Shown: positions 58,041 to 64,000 of the stretch, in pieces | Layout of the letters: each line of letters begins with the position of its first letter | Position numbering within the stretch: the first letter of the stretch is position 1 | Assembly: GCA_027422505.1 (NCBI GenBank) | Contig: JAPQWV010001416.1 | Location: 1-64,000, forward strand | Length of the DNA stretch: 64,000 nt | Source of the DNA: Craterostigma plantagineum | Taxonomy: Eukaryota; Streptophyta; Magnoliopsida; Lamiales; Linderniaceae | Direction of reading: 5' to 3' | Notes under the pieces: model-generated | Told to the model about the DNA's origin: nothing | The model's database searches: none | The model's input: only the letters and a program-made list of their open reading frames with translations | Made by a program: the position numbers and the translations under genes

Positions 58041-58830
58041 GTTGCCTCCCAAGAGCGCTTCCTTTACCATCTTTAGCCGGACGTACCATCGTTCGCTTAG
58101 GGTGGCTGGAACTCTAGATACAGTACCTCCTTTTTGCTTAAGTCTCCCTCGCCTATATCCAAACCTTGTAGTTGTCGATTTTCGCCGGACAGCAATTTCA
58201 ACTCTAGTGGCGGTCGCTTCTCGACTGGGCTCTTGTCCTAACTTCTTCGCTGTTTTTGCCGATGGTTATCGGGTGCTTGTCGACTTCGTCTTTGCTCAAA
58301 ACTTGTGATAAACCTTGCATAGAAGACGAGAAACCGTGCTCAAAAGCATCCAAGTAATGACACTTATCATGCTCGCTACCCTTTTTCATCTAATCAGTCA
58401 TATTAAACGTAACGTTCTCGCCGTCTACATTCAAAGTCAATTTCCATTCCAAACATCTATCAGAGTCTCACCTAGCTAAGAATGGTCTACCTAGCATTAA
58501 TGGAATATTTTCATCATCGTCCATCTCTAGGATCACAAAATCAGCAGGGATAACGAGCTAATCGACCTTAACTAGAACATCATCGATAACACTTAGGGGG
58601 TATTTTAATGATCTATCAGCCAATTGAATACTTATCCTAGTGGGTCGTGGTTTACCTAATCCTAAGCACTTAAACATGGAGTACGACATCAAATTTATAC
58701 TAGCGCTTAGATCAGCTAAAGCATGCTCGACTACTAAATCACCCATCAGACAAGGAATAGTAAAACTCCCTGGGTCCTTGAGCTTTTTTGATACCTTGCT
58801 CTGGAGTATCGCCGATCACTCTCCTCATAG
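58041..58830 (-). pseudogene. Athila-like protease region
   Basis: Minus-strand block with ADLSASINLMSYSMFKCLGL, RISIQLADRSLKYPLSVIDD, then in other frames DENIPLMLGRPFLA and the C-terminal GKLTLNVDGENVTFN. This is the conserved retropepsin of Athila-group gypsy elements. The usual active site DLGAS reads DLSAS, so the Gly of the D-(S/T)-G-like motif is replaced. After it, CCTGGGTTGCCTCCCAAGAG-type sequence (plus strand, 58036-58060) leads straight to the 3' non-coding region with no reverse transcriptase. Confidence 0.8.
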
Positions 58831-60876
58831 ATATACCGTGGAGACATGTTCGAGCTTCCATCGATTCGTCAGCAAGTCCTTCAGGAACTTCGCGAAACTG
58901 AGCATCTGCGTAATAGCTTCAACAAATGGTATATGTAGTTCTTTGCACATACCCATAAATATGCTAAATAGCGCCTCGTCTTTGTCCTTCTTCCAACGTG
59001 CTGAGTAGAGAACCATTGGCTGGTACGGCCTCACTGGTGGTTGCGCATTCTCCTCCGCCTTTTCTTTTTGAGGCGCAACTTCCTCCTTTTAGGTTCAACC
59101 TTCTCTTTTTTAGGTCTCGTTTCCCTCAACCTAGCTGGGTAGGGAATCTTTGCTGGTACGGCTTCACGGATGGTCGCGCCTTTCCCTTGTCAACGCTGAC
59201 CATCTCGACTCCGTCGCCCTTGCTTTTCTTCACTTCTGGCTCGTTGTGGCCCTCAAAATCAACTTTCTACTTTGAATTCTGCTTGGTGGGAACTTCTTGC
59301 AATCCTCTCCTGCTCCTCAGGGTTACCACGTTGCAGTACTCTTTAGGGTTTGTCTCGGTGTAGCTTGGGAGTGATCCTTGATTTCGCCCCGCCAGTTGCT
59401 TTGCTAATTGGCCCACCTGCAGCTCCAACTTCTTAATCGAGGCGTCTGTGTTCTGGGCACGTATGTCATTTGCCTCCATGTACTCCTCCATCTTCGACAT
59501 TCTACTCTCGTGAGCTACGGTGGTATTGTTGAAATTTGTGAGGAACGTTTTCATCATGTCCTTCATCTCCTTCATATCGTCGAAACCTGACCCTGCAGGT
59601 GTATTCTGGTATTGTCGTGGCGCCCCGCTTTGGAAACCGGATGGTCTAGGTTGAAATCATGGCGGTCCTTGCCCTTGGTGGTTCTGATTCCCATACGCCA
59701 AGTTGTGGTGTGCTCGAGGTTGGAAGCTGCGCTGGCCACCTTGGTAATTCCCCATGTAAACTACGTGCTCCAGCAACTGCCGAAGTTGGCATTCAGACGT
59801 CTCGTGGGCTGCGCCACAGATCCCATACAGTAGTATGTATGGCGTATGCTGTGTCGGTGCGGTGGTCGTCATGGCATTCACGGGTTGTGTCTGCCCGGAT
59901 TTCGGAAGTAGTGTGCCAATGACTGTCAGTAGCTGAGAGTTTGTCGCAGCGATTTGTTGCTGGAGTGCCTCGAATTTGGCATTCGTGGCTGTTCCCTCGC
60001 TTACTCCGAACACGCCTGGTGTCTTCATCTTCGTATTACCCCTCATGAAGCTGTTCCTCGAGTAGTCCTTAATCAGATTCCAGGCATCGATCGCATTGAG
60101 CTTCACGAGTTCTCCTCCTGCGGCTCCATCTAGCATGTGAACGGTTTGGTCATTAAGCCCCTCGTGGAATCGGTTGATCTGGGCTGCCTTCCACATCCCG
60201 TGTTGTGGGCACCTCTTCAGTAGCGCCTTGTATAACTCCCACACCTCGTAGAGACATTCTGAGTCCTTTTGGTGAAAAAGGGAGATCTCCGTCTTCAATC
60301 TTAGCACCTTTGATAGTGGAGTAATGGTTGATGAAGGCGACGCATCTCCTCCCAAGTAGTGATTGATCTGGGCGGCAACATATCCAACCAGTCCTTCGCC
60401 CTGAACTTGAGCGAGAATGGGAACAACATCAACTTAATTGCATCGCCCGGGACACGGTTGGTCTTGATGGTGTCGGTCACCGTCAGAAAAGGCCTTCAGG
60501 TGTGAGTAGGGATCGTAGTTTGGATTTCCTTCAAACTCGGCCGTCTGGAATATCATCTGAAGCCAAGAGTGCTTCAGCTCGAAGTTGTTCTCGATCAGAG
60601 GGATAACTACCGCCGACTCCCGTCTAGTGCGGCATTCTTGAGCAGATCTTGTAGTGATGGCTCTTCCTCTGGAACGTGATGAACGGGCACTCTATGGTCC
60701 GCCATTCTTACTTCTGTATCTGGGCTATCTACGGATGCCTCTACACGAGAGTTTTGGGTCAACTCCTGCGAACTGTCCTCTGAATAGCTAACTAGCGGTT
60801 CTTGAGAGCTAGTGGAAACTCCTGCGAAATCTAGGTCTGCGTCAACAATGGGACCCGATGGATGGCTTCGGGTCAT
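58831..60876 (-). pseudogene. Athila-like gag
   Basis: Gag in several frames. The N-terminal part (60876-60607) is acidic and ends with EEEPSLQDLLKNAALDGSRR. A shifted region reads FEGNPNYDPYSHLKAFSD. The core (60355-59657) has ITPLSKVLRLKTEISLFHQK, ECLYEVWELYKALLKRCPQH, WKAAQINRFHEGLNDQTVHM and DAAGG-like AAGGELVKLNAIDAW, all typical for Athila gag. The C-terminal part holds CGAAHETSEC (a partial knuckle), then EALQQQIAATNSQL-like and KKLELQVGQLAKQLAGRNQG (59575-59267) coiled-coil segments. A cleavage-linker region follows to the protease. Confidence 0.85.
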
Positions 60877-61035
60877 TCAATGCTGAATTGTACCTTCAAG
60901 AAACGGAACTGAAAATTAGCGATGCAGGAAACAAATAACGCAATTAACACATATAATGCAATTAATAGAAAACTAAGAAAACGTCAAATAAAGTGGCTAA
61001 AGTACCGAACTATAGTATTCCTAGTATCAATCTAT

Positions 61036-61053
61036 TCCCCGGCAACGGCGCCA
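61036..61053 (-). promoter_or_regulatory. Athila-type primer binding site
   Basis: TGGCGCCGTTGCCGGGGA on the minus strand, the well-known Athila primer site that pairs with tRNA-Asp. Normally it lies within a few bases of the 5' LTR end. Here the sequence upstream on that strand (61058 onward) is not an LTR. Confidence 0.9.
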
Positions 61054-61057
61054 AAAC

Positions 61058-61345
61058 GACTTCGGGGGGCACTCCTCATCGACGACGGCGTGTTTGAGAA
61101 GCTCGGGAAGTTCTGGAATGTCAGCTTCGTAGTCTTCTTCTTCCTCGAGTTCATCATCGTCGATAAGGGCCAGGCTAACGTTTGCCTTCATCAGGAAGTA
61201 TTTGGCATTATCCAGTAAGCCATTGGCCAAGGCTGGATGCATCGGCTTTGTTAACCAGTCATCGTTGAAGATGTATTTTTCTACCGTTGTGTGTGGATTG
61301 TAAAGTGTTTCAAGAGATATGATTGGTTCATTTGAGTGAAAGGAT
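61058..61345 (-). other. Exon-like coding block between two primer sites
   Basis: An uninterrupted minus-strand frame of roughly 95 codons starting in or near the sequence after the copia primer site, reading SNEPIISLETLYNPHTTVEK, NDDWLTKPMHPALANGLLDN and ALIDDDELEEEEDYEADIPE, then ELLKHAVVDEE. It does not look like gag or pol. Its acidic stretch and overall composition resemble a host protein, but I do not recognise the gene. The frame then passes through the Athila primer site. It could be a host gene fragment taken up by the small copia element, or the N-terminal part of an atypical element protein. Confidence 0.45.
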
Positions 61346-61356
61346 AGAGTAAGTGA

Positions 61357-61368
61357 GCTCTGATACCA
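61357..61368 (-). promoter_or_regulatory. Copia-type primer binding site
   Basis: TGGTATCAGAGC on the minus strand, two bases after the LTR at 61371-61686. It matches the tRNA-iMet 3' end. Confidence 0.9.
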
Positions 61369-61370
61369 CT

Positions 61371-61686
61371 TGTTGGCCCTTTTATTACCAAACAAGGATC
61401 AAAAGAAAGGATTGAATGTGAAAACCGTGAAGAACACCTTGAGTGCGTGTTAGTGTGTGTATTTCTATGGAAAAGTACAAGGTGGCTTACCTTTTGATTT
61501 CTTTTGATAAACCCTAATTAGGGTAAGTTGGGGCTTTATATACCACAAGTATTTGGTATATTAAAGCCCAGTCCCAAACTTCTACTAAATATCATAAGTC
61601 TCCCCAAACTACATCAACACATTAAAATAAATACATATAAACCCAAGATTACATAAATTGAAGGATGCTACAAAATATTCCTAACA
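61371..61686 (-). repeat. 316-bp copia-type LTR
   Basis: TGTTGGCCCTTTTATTACC ... ATATTCCTAACA on the plus strand, TG...CA, placed correctly next to the primer site to be a 5' LTR of a minus-strand element. It contains TTTATATACC-like promoter sequence (61533 region). No second copy is in the window, so the element is partial or chimeric. Confidence 0.8.
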
Positions 61687-62390
61687 CGCCGGCTTGCCTG
61701 CCTAGGCCCCTCTCTGATCGAGATCCCCGCAACGATGAGCTTAATGGATCGTTTTAAGGAGCTCTTCAGGGGCAAATATCTTACAGCTCCAGTTCGAGCT
61801 CAACAAGTGAACGAATTCATCAACCTCAGGCAGGGGCAATGACTATGGCCGAGTACATCAGAAAGTTCGAGCAGCTACCGAGGTTCGGAAACCACATAGT
61901 GAGCACGGATGCTCTAAAGATCGAACGTTTTCTTGAGGGTTTGAAGCCGAAACTTTATCACGATGTGAGTATGACTGGACTTCAAGGAGCTACGTACGCG
62001 CAAGTGGTGGAAAGGGCACTAGTGGCAGAACAGGCCGATGCCAGAATTACTCGTGCCCAAGAAGCAAAGTGAAAGTTTACACATGGACCACAGTGGAGTG
62101 AGAGTAGTCAGAAGCGTTAGTTTGTGGCTAAGGGCGCAAAACAGAATGATCAAAAGAGGCCCGGACCACCCCCAGCAACCCAATTCAAATCAGGGGAGGC
62201 CCCAACTCACCATACCAGTATGCCCGAGGTGTACTCGACAACATTATGGCGTTAGTTTCTCACAGAACGCAAATTGCTTCAAATGTGGTAAGACGGGTCA
62301 CTTTTCCAAGGCATGCACGGAGAACGCACCGGGAAGTCAAGCTGGGAGTCAACCAAGACCACCGACCCACATTCCTTGAATGGCGGAATT
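61687..62390 (+). pseudogene. Chromovirus gag fragment
   Basis: Plus-strand gypsy gag, without start. Blocks: MDRFKELFRGKYLTAP, VNEFINLRQGQ, MAEYIRKFEQLPRFGNHIVS, LEGLKPKLYHDVS and ATYAQVVERALVAEQADARI. After a frameshift near 62070 comes a zinc knuckle CFKCGKTGHFSKAC (about 62279-62320). It is similar in architecture to the outer chromovirus gag but clearly a different family. Its left edge abuts the 316-bp LTR exactly at the LTR end. Confidence 0.85.
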
Positions 62391-63330
62391 TTAATATTTT
62401 ACGGGGTTCCTCGCCTATCCAAGATCGCTCGGTTACAAACACAAGAAAGTAATGACATAAGAAATAAGGGATCAGCCATGATACCTTGGCTAGCTTAGAA
62501 TCCTTCGAATCCCCGAGGGTAGTGCCCCTCTCCTACGCCAAAAGCACACGAACGGGATGCCTTTTTGCACAAGATCGTCACGCCGGCAACTCACTAACAT
62601 TGCAACTGTCCTTGCATCTGCGGCTAGGGCAAGAACGAGCTGATTGTTGCCCGAGAGAGAGAGAGAGTGAGAGAGAGAAAGTGATAAGAGGAGAAAACTC
62701 TTAGTTTTTCCTCTCTTGAACTCAAATTAAAAAATTTAGCTTCTTATCATTCTCGGATCTCGAAACCCTATTAATACTATTTAGGATTTGCCAAAAATAG
62801 GTTGAGGTGGTGGGAGGAAAATCCTCACACCTCCCCTTTTATCAAGTCTTCGTTTTACCAAGTAACGAATTCAAAATTCAAACTTAAATTTAATTAATTA
62901 AACATCCAATATCTTAATTAATTAAAATACCATATTTAGTATATTTTAAATATATAATATTCAAGATAAATATATTTTCTAATTTTCGAAATTTTATCTA
63001 ATAAAATTCGAAACTTATATATATATATACAAATATATCCGATATATATCATTTAATTATCCGATATATATCATTTAATTCCAAATTAAATAATATTATT
63101 TCTCTAAGATAGTAATAAAGATCTAAATACTAAATATAATATAAATCATATACTAAATATAAAATATCCAATATTTAATTTCAAAAATATATTGTGCGGT
63201 GAAAAGACCATTGTACCCTAACAAGTCAAACTTAGTATTTTCGGACGATCAGGATTTTGGACAAGGCCCAAACCCTAACGTCTCAATCTAGGACCTAGCC
63301 TTGTCTCTCTCTCTAATGATAACGCTGTGT
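62391..63330. other. Non-coding, probable copia LTR left part
   Basis: No coding signal. It contains a GA microsatellite (62653-62680) and AT-rich repeats of ATCCGATATATATC (63037-63072). By its position left of the conserved LTR block it may be the U5-side of a minus-strand copia LTR, but I cannot fix its end. Confidence 0.35.
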
Positions 63331-63334
63331 CGGT

Positions 63335-64000
63335 TGCCCTTTTTAAGCCCGACTCTCTTGGTTCGTCTCAACCGGCCTAGGAGGTATCTAGGAGTTCGTT
63401 ATTCACCTAGCCAACCATGTGGCACCGAACAGATCCTAAGTTGAGTACGAATTTGATCTAATCATAATCCACGGACCGACTATAGATTTTTGCCATACGT
63501 ATAAACCCTTTTACGTTTGTCCCGGTCGAGTGAAAGTCACGCATTGTCAAACTTACTGTCAGGAACCGAAACCAAAACCTTATGTTATTCAATGCATTTA
63601 TATGAATCTGTGCATTTGCACACTTACGCACACAGTATGTGTACAAAAAGTAATAATATTCGATTATTCTAAATTCTAGTACGAAATATGTATAATTGAT
63701 GTAAATAAATGTATGACTAAGGAGGAGAAGTTGTGATGTTATGAATTTCGGAACCTTAAGGTTTCGAAATTTAGAAATTCGAAAGTGAAGGTTATGAATC
63801 TCTATAGGAAGTGTTATGAAATTAAAGTTGACTAAAAATGATTTTCGAAAGATATGATTGGAGGATAGAATTTCGAAACAGAGTAAGTTATAAAAAGGAA
63901 ATTTTGAAAGAAAAAAAATTTCGAAACATTAGGGTTCAAGGTGTACAGTTTCGAAAATTTATAAAGACGAAACAATACTTAGAAAATATAAAGTAAGGGT
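63335..64000 (-). repeat. Copia LTR fragment running off the window
   Basis: 63335-63550 parallels 48.61-48.84 kb and 3365-3590: CTTTTTAAGC, a TCTTGGTTCGTCTCAACCGG block, CACCTAGCCAACC, CACCGAACAGATCC and CCGGTCGAGTGAAAGTCACG. The rest, to the window end, has repeated TTTCGAAA words (63760-63960) and no coding sequence. The end of the element lies beyond the window. Confidence 0.6.

Noticed and set aside
1..64000. CRISPR array, prokaryotic operon, or phage defence system
   Set aside because: Spacer-repeat periodicity, ribosome binding sites and compact operons are absent; all coding signal is plant retrotransposon type.

Overview
This is a plant nuclear window, probably from a eudicot, made almost entirely of nested and decayed retrotransposons. 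The evidence is the element types present: Ty1/copia and Ty3/gypsy elements with plant-type tRNA-iMet and tRNA-Asp-like primer sites, chromovirus-like and Athila-like coding remnants, an L1-like LINE and a Stowaway-type MITE. I see no bacterial-style operon, rRNA gene, tRNA gene or CRISPR array. The only candidate host-gene material is a set of exon-like segments at 1.1-2.0 kb (minus strand) and an exon-like block at 61.06-61.34 kb. No complete host gene is supported.

Left half (2.8-33.8 kb). A Ty1/copia RNase H remnant lies beside one half of an old copia LTR (about 3365-3794). That LTR was split by a Ty3/gypsy chromovirus-like element on the plus strand (3795-33234, target duplication CATCT); its other half resumes at 33235-33819. 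Two younger elements sit inside the chromovirus. A Sirevirus-like Ty1/copia element on the minus strand (4273-14645, duplication ATTAC) interrupts its 5' LTR. A second chromovirus of the same family on the minus strand (20358-29689, duplication GATCC) interrupts its integrase. Removing the inserts leaves continuous LTR and integrase sequence.

Middle (33.8-47.2 kb). Fragments here are a partial Sirevirus protease-integrase copy, a second copia lineage (integrase, protease and a coiled-coil gag region), a Tat/Athila-like LTR remnant carrying a 241-bp Stowaway-type MITE, and a gypsy-type LTR remnant interrupted by a 5'-truncated LINE (42272-45477, 11-bp target duplication).

Right part (47.2-64 kb). 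A full-length but mutated Ty1/copia element on the minus strand occupies 47211-57126 (duplication ACTTA, LTRs about 2.45 kb). It is followed by an Athila-like gag-protease derivative with no reverse transcriptase or integrase, a chimeric junction joining the Athila primer site, an exon-like block and a small copia primer site plus LTR, a chromovirus gag fragment, and another copia LTR that runs off the window.

None of the elements is intact in coding terms: every pol carries stops or frameshifts, and many stops fit C-to-T or G-to-A decay. The least explained stretch is 25.05-26.2 kb, where the inner chromovirus has unrelated sequence in place of gag, protease and most of the reverse transcriptase. 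This stretch includes a TATA-box-like site and a 55-codon ORF with one predicted membrane segment.
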